This document shows, piece after piece, positions 53,077 through 62,172 of a stretch of 64,000 nt of DNA. This DNA is from Synergistaceae bacterium (GTDB lineage Bacteria; Synergistota; Synergistia; Synergistales; Aminobacteriaceae), in NCBI GenBank assembly GCA_018436725.1, contig JAHDKT010000066.1:23024-87023 (forward strand). Reading direction: 5' to 3'. Every line of letters starts with the position of its first letter. Position 1 is the stretch's first letter. A model generated the notes under the pieces. The model saw nothing but the letters and a program-made list of their open reading frames with translations, was not told the origin of the DNA and ran no database searches. The translations under genes were made by a program, and so were the position numbers.

Positions 53077-53880
53077 TCAATCGGCGGCGGCGAGCGCTCG
53101 GCGCTCCTCCAGGTAGACCACGTGTTCATCGTCCTTCTTCGACTTTTTGTCGAACCAGCGTACGATTTCCATCGCGCCGTCGAGATGTTCCACGAGCGCG
53201 GAGCAGCTTTCTACCCAGTCGCCGCAGTTGAAGTAGTCGATCTCCTTGAAGCGCCGGATGGAGGGGTTGTGGATATGTCCGCAGATGACGCCGTCGACGC
53301 CGTACTTTCCGGCGGCCCGCGCGACGCACTCCTCGTAGTTTCCGATGAACTTCACGGCGTCTTTGACCTTCCGTTTCAGAAATTCCGAAAGCGACCAGTA
53401 GCCGAAGCCGAGGAAGGAGCGTACGGCGTTCAGTCCTGTGTTCAGATGGAGGGCGAAGTCGTAGGCCCGGTCGCCGAGGAAGGCGAGCCACGGCTTGTAC
53501 ATCACCGCCACGTCGAACTCGTGTCCGTGGACCACCAGATAGCGCTTCCCGTCGGGGGAGGTGTGGACCGCGTTCTCGCAGATCTTCACGCCGCCGAACG
53601 AGTAACCTTGGAACTCTTTCATGAACTCGTCGTGATTGCCGGGGATGTAGAGCACCGGCGTCTTCTTGGACATTTTCAGGATCTTCCGGATCACCGAATT
53701 GTGGGAGTTCGGCCACCCGGGGCTTCTTTTAAGCTTCCATCCGTCGATGATGTCGCCTATCAGATACAACTTCTCGCACTCCATCGACCCGAGGAATGAA
53801 ACCAGACTCTTCGCTCTGCACCAGCGCGTTCCGAGATGGAAATCGGAGAGGAAGACGGACCGGTATCTCAGAGAACTCAT
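53077..53880 (-). CDS. UDP-2,3-diacylglucosamine diphosphatase-like (LpxH-family) phosphoesterase
   Basis: The 267-residue metallophosphoesterase has the ordered metal motifs LSDFHLGTRW, LIGDIIDGW, IPGNHDEF, VVHGHEFDV and CGHIHNPS of the LpxH family. LpxH cleaves UDP-2,3-diacylglucosamine to lipid X in lipid A synthesis. Many family members of this type occur without proven function, so lpxH is not assigned as certain. The neighbouring AsmA-like gene supports an outer-membrane context. Confidence 0.82.
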   Translation of the reverse strand: MSSLRYRSVFLSDFHLGTRWCRAKSLVSFLGSMECEKLYLIGDIIDGWKLKRSPGWPNSHNSVIRKILKMSKKTPVLYIPGNHDEFMKEFQGYSFGGVKICENAVHTSPDGKRYLVVHGHEFDVAVMYKPWLAFLGDRAYDFALHLNTGLNAVRSFLGFGYWSLSEFLKRKVKDAVKFIGNYEECVARAAGKYGVDGVICGHIHNPSIRRFKEIDYFNCGDWVESCSALVEHLDGAMEIVRWFDKKSKKDDEHVVYLEERRALAAAD

Positions 53881-54039
53881 CCCTTTCTTCTCTTTTCTTG
53901 CGTCATAGCATAACTCCTTTCGGTAACGGAAGCTCCGTGCGAAAGATACAGATATGTATCGGTCGTGTGCGGAGCGCGCATCGAACGGGAGGACGTTTTT
54001 CTCGAAGCTGCCCGTTCGGAATATCTCCGGCGCGGCTTC

Positions 54040-57000
54040 TCAATGATCCTCCGCAGTCCCCGGTTTGATGATCGACTTCATGATATTCTCCAGGAGCTGT
54101 TTTTTCACCTGTTCCTCCGTGCTCGCCGAGGTGTCCTTCCCCGAACCCGTGGGGATCTCGACCGTTATTTTTATCTGCGTCTCGTTCTTGCCGGTCGAAC
54201 CGTTGGAGCGCGGAATGGTCAGCGGCGCGGCGCCGGATGAAACCTTCAGATCGAGCATCTCGGGGGATTCCCATGTCCCCTTGAGGTTGAAGGAGGTCTC
54301 GCGGAAGTCGCGGACGGCCATCCCGCCGACGAGTCCGGTCAGGAACCGCTGAAGGAACTGCGGGTCCGTCAGCGGATTGCCGTCGATGGTCAGTATCCCC
54401 TGGAGCGCGCCTATAAAAGCGTTGAGCGCCCTGATGTTGATGTCGCCCACGCATTTCAGGTCGAGCGGCGAGTCGTTCCAACCTATGGAGCCGCTTGCCG
54501 AGAGGTAGCGGTAGACGTTGTCGCCCGGAGGGGCGGAGAGCCTGCTTCCGGGGAGGAGAAAGATGCTGCGCCCGTCCATGTTGAAACTCGCGAGGAGCGA
54601 CGAGAAGCGGATCTCTCCCGAATTCGAAACCGATTTGATCGACTCGAACCCGGAGACGGACCCGTCCTTGGCGGAGATCTGTCCGTTTCCGAAAACAAGC
54701 CCGAGCATACCGCCCGTGCCGCTTCCTCTCATCGTGAGGTCGGCGGAGCCGGAAATCTTCCCTTTCCCTTCCAGAATACGCTCCGAGGCGCTCGCGAGGT
54801 TCATCCCCTTGACCGAGAGCGTGCCCTCCCAGCGCATGGTGGCGGGATCGACCTTCCCGTCGAAGATCGCGTCTCCTTCGTGGTACGTGCCCTTGCCTCC
54901 CGCGATCGCGAGCATGCCGTCGCTCCATCGGAACGGTATCGAGACCTCGCGCGCTTCCGTCCTGTAAAGCCCGAGGGACCGGGAGGTGATGGAGCCCTCG
55001 AACGCCGGAGAGGCCCCCAGCGTTCCCGAGAGCGAGAAGTCCACCTCTCCGGTGAATATTCCCGCCGCCTGCCCCGAAAGCGCCGCGGCCGTCTTCCCGA
55101 GGTCGATCTTCTTCGTGTTCTTGAGCGAGATCGTCGCCCCCGAGGAGGAAAGGGCGGCGCGCCCGGAGAGCGCGAGCGCGCTCTCGCCGAGCTTCCCTTC
55201 GAGAACCATGGCGAGCGCGTCTTTTCCGTCCGGTTTCAGCGAAAACTTCGCCCTCTCCAGCAGTACTCCGTAGACGGAAAGGAACGGCGATGTCCCGGAG
55301 AGGACGGGCGCGAGGTCTCCGCCGGCTCTTCCGGTAAGGCGAAGCTCCGCGGAAAGCGAGCCGCCCAGGCGCATTCCGGGAAGGACGGATGCGGCGAGCG
55401 CATGAAGGTCGAGCGCGTCCACGCCGATTTTCAAATCCGTTCTCGCCCCCTTCTCCAAACCGACGACGCCTGACATTTTCAGAGGAGCGCCCAGCAGGTC
55501 CGCCGAAAAGTCGGTGATCCGCAGCGAAGCGGTCGAGCCCTCCGCACGAGCGCGAAGCGCGCCGAGGGAGAATCCCGCGACGCCGAGGGAAGATGAGGAC
55601 GCCGTGAGCGTCAACGAAGGCGCTCCGGGAGCGCCGGACAGCGAAAACTCTCCAGCGAGCGTTCCCTCCGTCTCGGCGCCGGAAAGACCTGCCGCGGCGG
55701 CGGCCTGAGCGGCGGAGAGACCGCTGAACGATCCATTGAACGAGAGCGAGGGCGTCGGGCCGAGCCGGGCGCTCCCCTCGATTCCCGCCGAACCGTCGAA
55801 GAGAGAGGCTGTTCCTTGGGAAATAGAAAGAACTTCCTTCTCGAAGCGTCCTTCGAGGTGGATGTTCCCGAGCGGGAGCGACGAGGTGAACGGAGTGTTT
55901 CTCCCTCTGAGTGAAAAAGAAACGGTTGGGGATGCCGCGGACCCCTTCACGTTCCATGAGGCGTCGAAGGCGCCCGTCGCCTCCATGCCTCCGAGCGCTT
56001 CCCGAAGAAGCGACCAGCGCAGATCCTGCCCTGTTCCTTCCAGAGAAAGGATGGGATTCTTTCCCGAGAGCCCGGAAACGCTCCCTCTGCCGGAGAGAAC
56101 GCCTCCTCCCGCGGGGGAAAAGGAGATTGACGAAAAGGAGAGCTGCTCGCTCGTTCCGGAGAACACGACGGAGAGCTTTTCGCCCGCCGTTTCCAGAAGA
56201 GAGGCGCGGGGCGCCGAAAGGGCGCCTTTGAACGTCGCTCTCCCCTCGGCCGGGATGGAGAGGGCGACGTCGAGCGTCCCCTTGCCGTCCGCCGAAAGAG
56301 CGGGCGCGTAGGCGTTTCCGGCGCTCTTCAGGTCGAAGTTCGCGGAGCGGATGGAGACCGAAGTGCTCGTTCCTCCGGGCTCGTTCAGAAGGCTCTCTCC
56401 CGAGACCGAGAACGTCGAATTCGACCACTTTCCGCCGCCCGAGATCGTCATCCTGTCTCCGTCGACCATCCTGAGGTCTCCTCGCAGCGTTTCGACGTCG
56501 AACCCGTCAAGGACAGCCTTCGGCGCTTCGAACAGCAGCGGACCGTTCAACTTCTCGAACGGACCGGAGAGATCGAGCTTGAGCGTCGAGAGCGTTCCCT
56601 GCGCGAACGACAGCCAGGCGAAGCAGCGGGTCCACTCCTCGAGCTTGAGTCGCTTCAGGGCGAGCGCGATCTCCGCCTTCGGCTCCTCGCCGAAGAAGAG
56701 GGCGAAGACGCCGGAGACCGGGGAGGAGAAGACCCGTCCGTCGACCGGGGAGAGGACGGCTTTCGTTTCGTCGGCCGACCAGGAGAACGTACCGTCCATC
56801 AGCAGATCCCAGATGTCGCCGTTGGCGATCTCTCCTTCTCCGGAGGCGAGCAGCCTGCCGTCCGGACGTTCGATCAGAAGCGTCGAGTCCACGGTACCCT
56901 TCGCGGCGAAGGGGAGGTTCGTCAGCTCGGAGATGACGTCGAGACGAAGGTCGTCCACGAATCCCTCGATGCGCGTTTCGGGGAAAAGCGGTCCGGAGAG

Positions 57001-57627
57001 GGAGATGGTCGCGTTTCCGCCTTTGAGAAAAGCGTCGGTGATGGAAAGCTGCTCTCCCGTGGTGAAGGAGGCGCCGGCCTCGACGGGGAAGTCCAGAAAG
57101 TGCCCGTATCCATGGAAAGTGACCGTATCGTCTCCCGGCGTCAGACGAAGCGAGGCAAGAGAGATTTCTCCCAGAGGAGTCGTGATGGTTACCGGGGAGA
57201 AGAGGATCACCGGAAGCGCGATATCGGTCGCAGCGCCGCCGCCCGGCGAGAAGTCCGAATGACGGAGCGCGTGGAGCAATCCGTCGCCGGAGAGCGTGCT
57301 CTTCGAGACCGTCACTCTGGTCAGGCCGCCGTCTCCGCGGATGAATGAAAACAGCGAGAACCCTACGGAGAGACGCTCGGCACGTGCGACCTCCATACCT
57401 TCGAAAAGAACGCGGACATTCGCGGCGTCGAAGCCGGCGAGCGGGTTTCCCGAAATGCCGTCGGTCTCCAGCGTCCAGCCGGAATACGTGGCTACGCTTT
57501 TCTCAAGCTCGGATCTGAAGAGGGAGGTTCCCGCATCGTATCCCGAGAGGAGAAAAAGCACCGCCAGGAGGATCGCGCTACCGAGGAGAAGAAGTCCCCC
57601 GGAAATTTTTTTGATTTTACTGCGCAT
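54040..57627 (-). CDS. Large AsmA/TamB-like envelope protein
   Basis: The 1195-residue protein has an N-terminal TM anchor (KKISGGLLLLGSAILLAVLFLL, residues 5-26) and a very long, repetitive beta-rich periplasmic body rich in Gly, Ser and Leu. The strand pattern and the C-terminal RDFRETSFNLKGTWESPEMLDLKV match AsmA/TamB-like proteins, which form hydrophobic grooves that carry phospholipid between the inner and outer membrane. It ends in a polar tail. I use the ATG at 57627 with AAAGGA 8 nt upstream; the promoter at 57665-57693 fits this start. Exact subfamily is uncertain. Confidence 0.8.
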   Translation of the reverse strand: MRSKIKKISGGLLLLGSAILLAVLFLLSGYDAGTSLFRSELEKSVATYSGWTLETDGISGNPLAGFDAANVRVLFEGMEVARAERLSVGFSLFSFIRGDGGLTRVTVSKSTLSGDGLLHALRHSDFSPGGGAATDIALPVILFSPVTITTPLGEISLASLRLTPGDDTVTFHGYGHFLDFPVEAGASFTTGEQLSITDAFLKGGNATISLSGPLFPETRIEGFVDDLRLDVISELTNLPFAAKGTVDSTLLIERPDGRLLASGEGEIANGDIWDLLMDGTFSWSADETKAVLSPVDGRVFSSPVSGVFALFFGEEPKAEIALALKRLKLEEWTRCFAWLSFAQGTLSTLKLDLSGPFEKLNGPLLFEAPKAVLDGFDVETLRGDLRMVDGDRMTISGGGKWSNSTFSVSGESLLNEPGGTSTSVSIRSANFDLKSAGNAYAPALSADGKGTLDVALSIPAEGRATFKGALSAPRASLLETAGEKLSVVFSGTSEQLSFSSISFSPAGGGVLSGRGSVSGLSGKNPILSLEGTGQDLRWSLLREALGGMEATGAFDASWNVKGSAASPTVSFSLRGRNTPFTSSLPLGNIHLEGRFEKEVLSISQGTASLFDGSAGIEGSARLGPTPSLSFNGSFSGLSAAQAAAAAGLSGAETEGTLAGEFSLSGAPGAPSLTLTASSSSLGVAGFSLGALRARAEGSTASLRITDFSADLLGAPLKMSGVVGLEKGARTDLKIGVDALDLHALAASVLPGMRLGGSLSAELRLTGRAGGDLAPVLSGTSPFLSVYGVLLERAKFSLKPDGKDALAMVLEGKLGESALALSGRAALSSSGATISLKNTKKIDLGKTAAALSGQAAGIFTGEVDFSLSGTLGASPAFEGSITSRSLGLYRTEAREVSIPFRWSDGMLAIAGGKGTYHEGDAIFDGKVDPATMRWEGTLSVKGMNLASASERILEGKGKISGSADLTMRGSGTGGMLGLVFGNGQISAKDGSVSGFESIKSVSNSGEIRFSSLLASFNMDGRSIFLLPGSRLSAPPGDNVYRYLSASGSIGWNDSPLDLKCVGDINIRALNAFIGALQGILTIDGNPLTDPQFLQRFLTGLVGGMAVRDFRETSFNLKGTWESPEMLDLKVSSGAAPLTIPRSNGSTGKNETQIKITVEIPTGSGKDTSASTEEQVKKQLLENIMKSIIKPGTAEDH

Positions 57628-57664
57628 ACTGACTGTCCTTTCCCTGTACACACTACCCTCGTCC

Positions 57665-57693
57665 ATTATAAAAACGCACACTATAATATGCAA
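57665..57693 (-). promoter_or_regulatory. Promoter of the AsmA-like gene
   Basis: Minus strand: TTGCAT (57693-57688), 17-bp spacer, perfect TATAAT (57670-57665). The transcription start would be near 57658, about 30 nt before the ATG. Confidence 0.65.
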
Positions 57694-57796
57694 CAGCCGG
57701 GGTGGAATGCAAGGCTATACTACGTAAACACGTGGAAAGTTCCAAAAGTCCGTTCTGTACATCACAGATATGGAGGCTAAAAAGAGGCGTGGCTAT

Positions 57797-57894
57797 TGTG
57801 GATATGTGGAAAAAGCTGTGGATAAGCGACGCCGGCACGGCGAAAAAAACGGGCGCGGCGGGAATTTGTGGATAACTCGGGTGATTGTGGATAG
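57797..57894. other. oriC: Cluster of DnaA boxes: candidate chromosomal origin (oriC)
   Basis: Five same-orientation nonamers resemble the DnaA box TGTGGATAA (reverse complement TTATCCACA): 57797-57805 (TGTGGATAT), 57805-57813 (TGTGGAAAA), 57817-57825 (exact), 57867-57875 (exact) and 57886-57894 (TGTGGATAG). The 98-bp cluster lies in a 327-bp intergenic gap. A-rich runs follow boxes 2 and 5 and precede box 4. It is about 1.7 kb from rsmG-parA-parB and 4.3 kb from a parS site, which is typical of bacterial origins. dnaA itself is not in the window. Confidence 0.72.
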
Positions 57895-57954
57895 AAAAAA
57901 GGGCACACTAGACGGATCGGAAACGGTGCGAAACCGCCTTCTCTCCTTCCACTG

Positions 57955-58740
57955 TCAGTACTCCAGTCGTGTTACCTGGAGGTCGGAAGCTACGGGAAGT
58001 TCGCAGCCGCTGAACGAAAGAAGAAGTTTTCCCGTTGCTCGGATTTTCTCCCCTTCACGAAGAGAGAGCAGCCCCTCCGTTTCGGGGCCCCTGTACGCCG
58101 TGATCGCTACCCTTCCTTCTCGAAGACGAATCCGTCGTCCGGCCGTCTCCGATTTTTCGATCGTCATGCAGAGGGTGATGAAGGAACCTGCCAGGTACGG
58201 CGCTTCGCTCCACGCCTGCGCCGCTGTGAATATCCTGCCCGAGGCAGCTTTCCAGAGGCCTCTCCCGGCGTCTCGGGCCTCTTCGAACGCCAGGAGAATG
58301 CGGTCGGCATGCTTTCGGTTCGGAGCGATGAACATCGGGAGCGCCACGCCCTGCCGAACAAGCTCCTCGTTGACGAAAAGCTCTCCGTCGCCGCTTTCGA
58401 CGTAGAGGTAGACAAGTCTTCGACCGTACCGGTCGATCGGCTCCATATCGTATTCGAGTCGTAGAGGCCCTCGGGAGAGCAGCTCGATATTCAATGAGAG
58501 AGCGTCCTCCCCGAGTTCCTCTGGAGGGCGCGACGGATGATGCAGCTCGGGGGTATCGATAAGAAGATAGCGGAGCCGCGCCCGCTCCCCGTTCCGAGAA
58601 ACTTCGATCGTATCGCCGTCGAAAACCTTCAATCCGGGAGAAAGCGGCGTCGAATACCGTGTTTCCGAAAAAGTGAAAGAGAGAAGCGAAAGAACGCAGA
58701 AAAAGAGCGCTGCGGAGAGAAACCAAGCGATTTTTCTCAT
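57955..58740 (-). CDS. Secreted thermonuclease-family (SNase-like) protein
   Basis: The 261-residue protein has an N-terminal signal anchor (IAWFLSAALFFCVLSLLSF) and a SNase-like OB-fold: KVFDGDTIEV, ARLRYLLIDTPE (catalytic Arg/Glu region) and YGRRLVYLYV. The nuclease domain ends near residue 160; the C-terminal 90 residues look like a second OB-like module (RIRLREGRVAITAYRG). It probably degrades extracellular or periplasmic DNA or RNA. Its ATG overlaps the stop of the DUF364 gene by 4 bp (ATGA). Confidence 0.82.
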   Translation of the reverse strand: MRKIAWFLSAALFFCVLSLLSFTFSETRYSTPLSPGLKVFDGDTIEVSRNGERARLRYLLIDTPELHHPSRPPEELGEDALSLNIELLSRGPLRLEYDMEPIDRYGRRLVYLYVESGDGELFVNEELVRQGVALPMFIAPNRKHADRILLAFEEARDAGRGLWKAASGRIFTAAQAWSEAPYLAGSFITLCMTIEKSETAGRRIRLREGRVAITAYRGPETEGLLSLREGEKIRATGKLLLSFSGCELPVASDLQVTRLEY

Positions 58741-59495
58741 CGTTTTTTCGCATCCGTATATAATAGAGGAAAGACTCGCCAGAGGAGCGACGGACAGCTC
58801 CACGGAGTCCCGCCCGCGGAAATGTAGCGGCGGGTCCGTGCTTCGGCTCGTTCCTCCGCGACGGGGAGAACAAGGTGCGTTATTCCCGCCTCTCTGAAGA
58901 CGGAAGGGAGAAACGGAATGCCCGGGCCCTGAAGAATAACGCCGTGTTTCCCCTTCAAAAGAGGGAGCAACGAAAGAATCTTTCTGTTGCGGAGCGTTTC
59001 CGCAGTGATCCAGAGCCATCCGCTGGAACGAAGGTGCTGGGAGCTTGTCCACTCGGGGAGGACGCGGAGCCCGCGACGGGCGTCGTCGAATATGGAGAGG
59101 TTCCAGTTCCAGTCTCTCAGAAAGTCGACGAGCCACGGGTCCGGAGCCAGAAGGGAAATCTTCTCTCCGCCCGGAAGCGATAGAAGACTTTCGAGCGGCT
59201 CCCCGCCGTCCGGGGCGGGGGCAAGGGCGGCAAGGGACGCGGATGCGGCCGAAAACTCTTGCGGGTAGGGGGAGACGAGAAGTCTCGCCAGACCGTGGGC
59301 GCCGATCGAAAGAAGATTGCGGGTATGTTCCTCCCTGGGAGAAAATGGTTCGTTCCCCGCCGGAGAGACCGCGCCCACGCCCCAGCGTCCGTCGGAAAGG
59401 GAGAGGATGCTTCCCTTCCAGCCGATGATGAGGTAGTCGGGCTCTCCGTCCGGAGATGTCAGCACTTCGTCAAGAATAGACTCGTACAGGCGCAT
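58737..59495 (-). CDS. DUF4213/DUF364 (putative heavy-metal chelation) family protein
   Basis: The 252-residue protein has an N-terminal DUF4213-like part (YESILDEVL through YLIIGWKGSILSLSDGRWGVG) and a C-terminal Rossmann-like DUF364 domain (KISLLAPDPWLVDFLRD, SGWLWITAETLRNRKILSLLPLL, GPGIPFLP). Proteins of this family are annotated as metal chelators, but the biochemical role is unproven. It is translationally coupled to the secreted nuclease gene. It is divergent from rsmG across a short gap. Confidence 0.75.
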   Translation of the reverse strand: MRLYESILDEVLTSPDGEPDYLIIGWKGSILSLSDGRWGVGAVSPAGNEPFSPREEHTRNLLSIGAHGLARLLVSPYPQEFSAASASLAALAPAPDGGEPLESLLSLPGGEKISLLAPDPWLVDFLRDWNWNLSIFDDARRGLRVLPEWTSSQHLRSSGWLWITAETLRNRKILSLLPLLKGKHGVILQGPGIPFLPSVFREAGITHLVLPVAEERAEARTRRYISAGGTPWSCPSLLWRVFPLLYTDAKKR

Positions 59496-59595
59496 ATCGA
59501 TCCTCCTTGCCTTTCATTGTAAACGCACAGGAGGAGAAACGAAAGAGAGAAGTCTCGTGAACCGTGATTTCCTGAACGATGAAAGGAGAAGTGCA

Positions 59596-60270
59596 TTGAC
59601 GGAAAGAGTGGAGGCGCTGATGCGCTTATACGAAAAGGAGCTTCGAGAGTATGTTTCGCTTCTGGCGTCGTACGGCGGGAAGATTCGCCTGACTGGACCC
59701 AGCGATCCGGAAGTCCTATGGAATGAACATGTAGTCGACTGTTTGTTTTCGGTACCCTTGCTTCCTGAAAAGGGAAGCGCGCTCGATGTCGGGTCGGGGG
59801 GCGGCCTTCCGGGAATGATTTGGGCGATCTGTCGCCCCGATCTCCGTATAACGCTTCTCGACAGCGTACGGAAGAAATGCGGAGCGCTTAGAGATATGGC
59901 CTCGGCGCTGCATCTGCGAAATGTTGAAGTTGCCTGCGGGCGTTGCGAAGAGTACGCCGCGGAGAAGAGGGAAGCGTTTCAGTTCGCCGCCGCCCGCGCA
60001 GTTGCCGCCGCGGACGTACTCCTTGAGTATCTCTCCCCTCTTGCGGCCGTTTCGGGAAGACTTCTCGCCTTCAAAGGTCCCCTCTACACGGAAGAGCTTC
60101 AGCCGCTCGAAGGTAAGTGGTCGCGCCTCGGACTGTCGTCGCCGGAAGTGGTTTCCTACTCCGCTGCGGGAAAGGAACGTTTTCTTATTCTCTGGACAAA
60201 AAATACCCCGCTTTCCGCACGCTTCCCGAGGAAAGTAGGCGTCGCGGAAAGAAATAAATGGTGGAGGTGA
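59596..60270 (+). CDS. rsmG: 16S rRNA (guanine527-N7)-methyltransferase
   Basis: The 224-residue protein (TTG start at 59596) has the RsmG pattern: MRLYEKELREYVSLLASYGGKIRLTG helix, EHVVDCLFSV, the SAM-binding GSGGGLPGMIWAI and RAVAAADVLLEYLSPLA. It methylates G527 of 16S rRNA. AAAGGAG lies 7 nt before TTG 59596; an alternative GTG at 59557 adds 13 residues with a weaker site. rsmG next to parA and parB is a conserved origin-proximal order. Confidence 0.9.
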   Translation: MTERVEALMRLYEKELREYVSLLASYGGKIRLTGPSDPEVLWNEHVVDCLFSVPLLPEKGSALDVGSGGGLPGMIWAICRPDLRITLLDSVRKKCGALRDMASALHLRNVEVACGRCEEYAAEKREAFQFAAARAVAAADVLLEYLSPLAAVSGRLLAFKGPLYTEELQPLEGKWSRLGLSSPEVVSYSAAGKERFLILWTKNTPLSARFPRKVGVAERNKWWR

Positions 60271-60277
60271 TGGAGGA

Positions 60278-61048
60278 GTGATTACTCTCGCAGTGTCGAA
60301 TCAGAAAGGCGGAGTGGGGAAGACGACCACATGTATCAACCTCGCGGCGGAACTCGGAAGGCTCGGATTCTCCGTTCTCTCGGTGGATATCGATCCTCAG
60401 GCCAACTGCACGAGCGGCCTCGGCGTCGCTCTCCCGCCGAAGTCCCCGAGTCTTTACAACGTACTCCTCGGCGATGTTCCTGCAGGAGCGGCGATTCTGA
60501 AGACAAAATGGGAAGGCGTCTCCATACTCCCCGCCACTCTCGATCTGGCAGGTGCGGAAATTGAGCTGGCGAGCACCATCAGCAGGGAAACGAAACTCCG
60601 TCGCGTGGTGTCGTCGATTACCGGTTTCGATATCGCCATCCTCGACTGCCCGCCTTCTCTCGGAATGCTTACCGTAAACGCGCTCGTCGCGGCGGACAAA
60701 CTGATCATCCCCATTCAATGCGAATATTTCGCGCTCGAGGGAGTAGGACAGCTTTCGCGGACGATCTCTCTCGTCAAGGAAGGACTGAATCAAAACCTCG
60801 CGATCGATGGTATTCTCCTTACGATGCACGACTCGAGAACACGTCTCGCTAACGACGTTGCCGACGAAGTTCGAAGGCAGTTCGGAGAAATCGTCTTCAA
60901 GACGATGATCCCGCGCAATGTAAAACTGGCGGAAGCCCCGAGTTACGCCGAACCGATTTGTTATTACGACCCCTCGTGCTCCGGCGCAAAAGCTTATGAA
61001 GAGTTCTCCAAGGAGGTGGCTTCTCTGTGGTTAAAGGACGAGGATTAG
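60278..61048 (+). CDS. parA: ParA/Soj chromosome-partitioning ATPase
   Basis: The 256-residue deviant-Walker ATPase begins with SNQKGGVGKTTTCINLA (Walker A with the signature Lys). It has VDIDPQANCTSGLG (A' motif) and DIAILDCPPSLGMLTVNAL (Walker B). It has no N-terminal HTH, so it is of the chromosomal Soj type. It binds DNA non-specifically and moves ParB-parS complexes. The start is GTG at 60278, 7 bp after rsmG. It overlaps parB by 22 bp. Confidence 0.95.
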   Translation: MITLAVSNQKGGVGKTTTCINLAAELGRLGFSVLSVDIDPQANCTSGLGVALPPKSPSLYNVLLGDVPAGAAILKTKWEGVSILPATLDLAGAEIELASTISRETKLRRVVSSITGFDIAILDCPPSLGMLTVNALVAADKLIIPIQCEYFALEGVGQLSRTISLVKEGLNQNLAIDGILLTMHDSRTRLANDVADEVRRQFGEIVFKTMIPRNVKLAEAPSYAEPICYYDPSCSGAKAYEEFSKEVASLWLKDED

Positions 61049-61917
61049 GGAAGGGGCTTGCCTCGCTGTTACCAGCCGCTCAGGGAATCGGCGAAGGTGA
61101 GGGGGAAATCACGATGCTCGCGATCGATCGCATACTTCCCAACCCCTTCCAACCAAGAAAAGAAATCAACGAGAATACGCTTACCGAGCTTGCCGACTCG
61201 ATTCGAGTGCACGGCGTCATACAGCCTTTGATAGTGCGTCGAAACGAAGACGGGGACTACTGGATCGTCGCAGGCGAACGCCGATGGATGGGCGCCGGGA
61301 TAGCTGGACTTACGGAGGTGCCGGTACGTGTCGTCGAAGGCGCGGATATGGAAATGAGGGAGATCTCGCTCATAGAAAACATCCAAAGGGAGGACCTCTC
61401 GCCTGTCGATATCGCGCTTTCGCTAAGCGAACTCATGAACAGCTTCAACACTACGCAGGAGGAACTGGCCTCCAGTATCGGCTGGAGCCGAGCCGCCGTA
61501 ACCAACAAGCTGCGCCTCCTCCAACTACCTGAAGAAATACGCATTCTCCTTCGCAGCAACGAACTGACCGAAGGGCACTGCCGTGCGCTTCTCGCGCTCG
61601 AATCATCTGAACTGATGCTCGCCCTCGCGCGGGACGCTGTACAGAACCGACTCTCTGTACGTCAAGTAGAAGAACTGGTTCAACGGGCAAAATCGAAGCC
61701 CGTCGACAAGAAACGAAAAACAGTCGTTTATGAAATACCAACAAGCGTGGTTCACGCCGCGCAGCAAATGGGCCTCTCTATAAAAGTTACCGGGAGAAGA
61801 TCAAAGATGAAACTTCATGTCGAAGGAGTTCGGGAAGATCTCCTACACGACATGCTCCAATTTCTCGAAGACAACGCCGAAAAGTATTTCCCGGGAAATA
61901 TTCAGGAGGACAAGTGA
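61027..61917 (+). CDS. parB: ParB/Spo0J chromosome-partitioning protein
   Basis: The 296-residue protein begins with the GRGLGKGLASLLP motif that binds ParA. It has the CTPase/sulfiredoxin-like domain (ILPNPFQPRK, IVAGERRW), the clamp motif ENIQREDLSPVD and a central HTH (TQEELASSIGWSRAAVTNKLRLL). A C-terminal dimerisation segment follows. It binds the parS site at 62179. The start is GTG at 61027 with AAGGAGG 10 nt upstream. Confidence 0.95.
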   Translation: MVKGRGLGKGLASLLPAAQGIGEGEGEITMLAIDRILPNPFQPRKEINENTLTELADSIRVHGVIQPLIVRRNEDGDYWIVAGERRWMGAGIAGLTEVPVRVVEGADMEMREISLIENIQREDLSPVDIALSLSELMNSFNTTQEELASSIGWSRAAVTNKLRLLQLPEEIRILLRSNELTEGHCRALLALESSELMLALARDAVQNRLSVRQVEELVQRAKSKPVDKKRKTVVYEIPTSVVHAAQQMGLSIKVTGRRSKMKLHVEGVREDLLHDMLQFLEDNAEKYFPGNIQEDK

Positions 61918-62126
61918 AAGGATATAAAGATTTACTCCTTTTCGGTAAGGTGCTCTCGATAGCTTTCGTTGTTTCTGGGTACGTTCTCCTCGGGTTTTTT
62001 GCGGGGAGGAAGCTTCAGGAAATGGGATACCCCGCCTGGACACGCGCTGCATGTCCGATTATCGGAGCGGCTATCGGAATTCATCAAGGATACCTTACGC
62101 TAAAAGAAATCATTCACAAAATATAA
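61914..62126 (+). CDS. Small two-helix membrane protein, AtpZ/AtpI-like
   Basis: The 70-residue protein has two TM helices (VLSIAFVVSGYVLLGFFAG and ACPIIGAAIGIHQGYLTL) joined by the GRKLQEMGYP loop. The size and the Gly-rich first helix fit the AtpZ/AtpI family that aids ATP synthase assembly and Mg2+ uptake. No atp genes are visible in the window. The start is GTG at 61914, overlapping the parB stop by 4 bp, with AGGAGG 5 nt upstream. Confidence 0.65.
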   Translation: MKGYKDLLLFGKVLSIAFVVSGYVLLGFFAGRKLQEMGYPAWTRAACPIIGAAIGIHQGYLTLKEIIHKI

Positions 62127-62172
62127 TAACGATCAAGAGATCGAAAGGCAAACAAAAAAAATAAAAGTAAGT

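Noticed and set aside
53950..53970. Small GATACA/TGTATC palindrome between the AsmA-like and LpxH-like genes
   Set aside because: Only six-base arms and no promoter context; likely chance.
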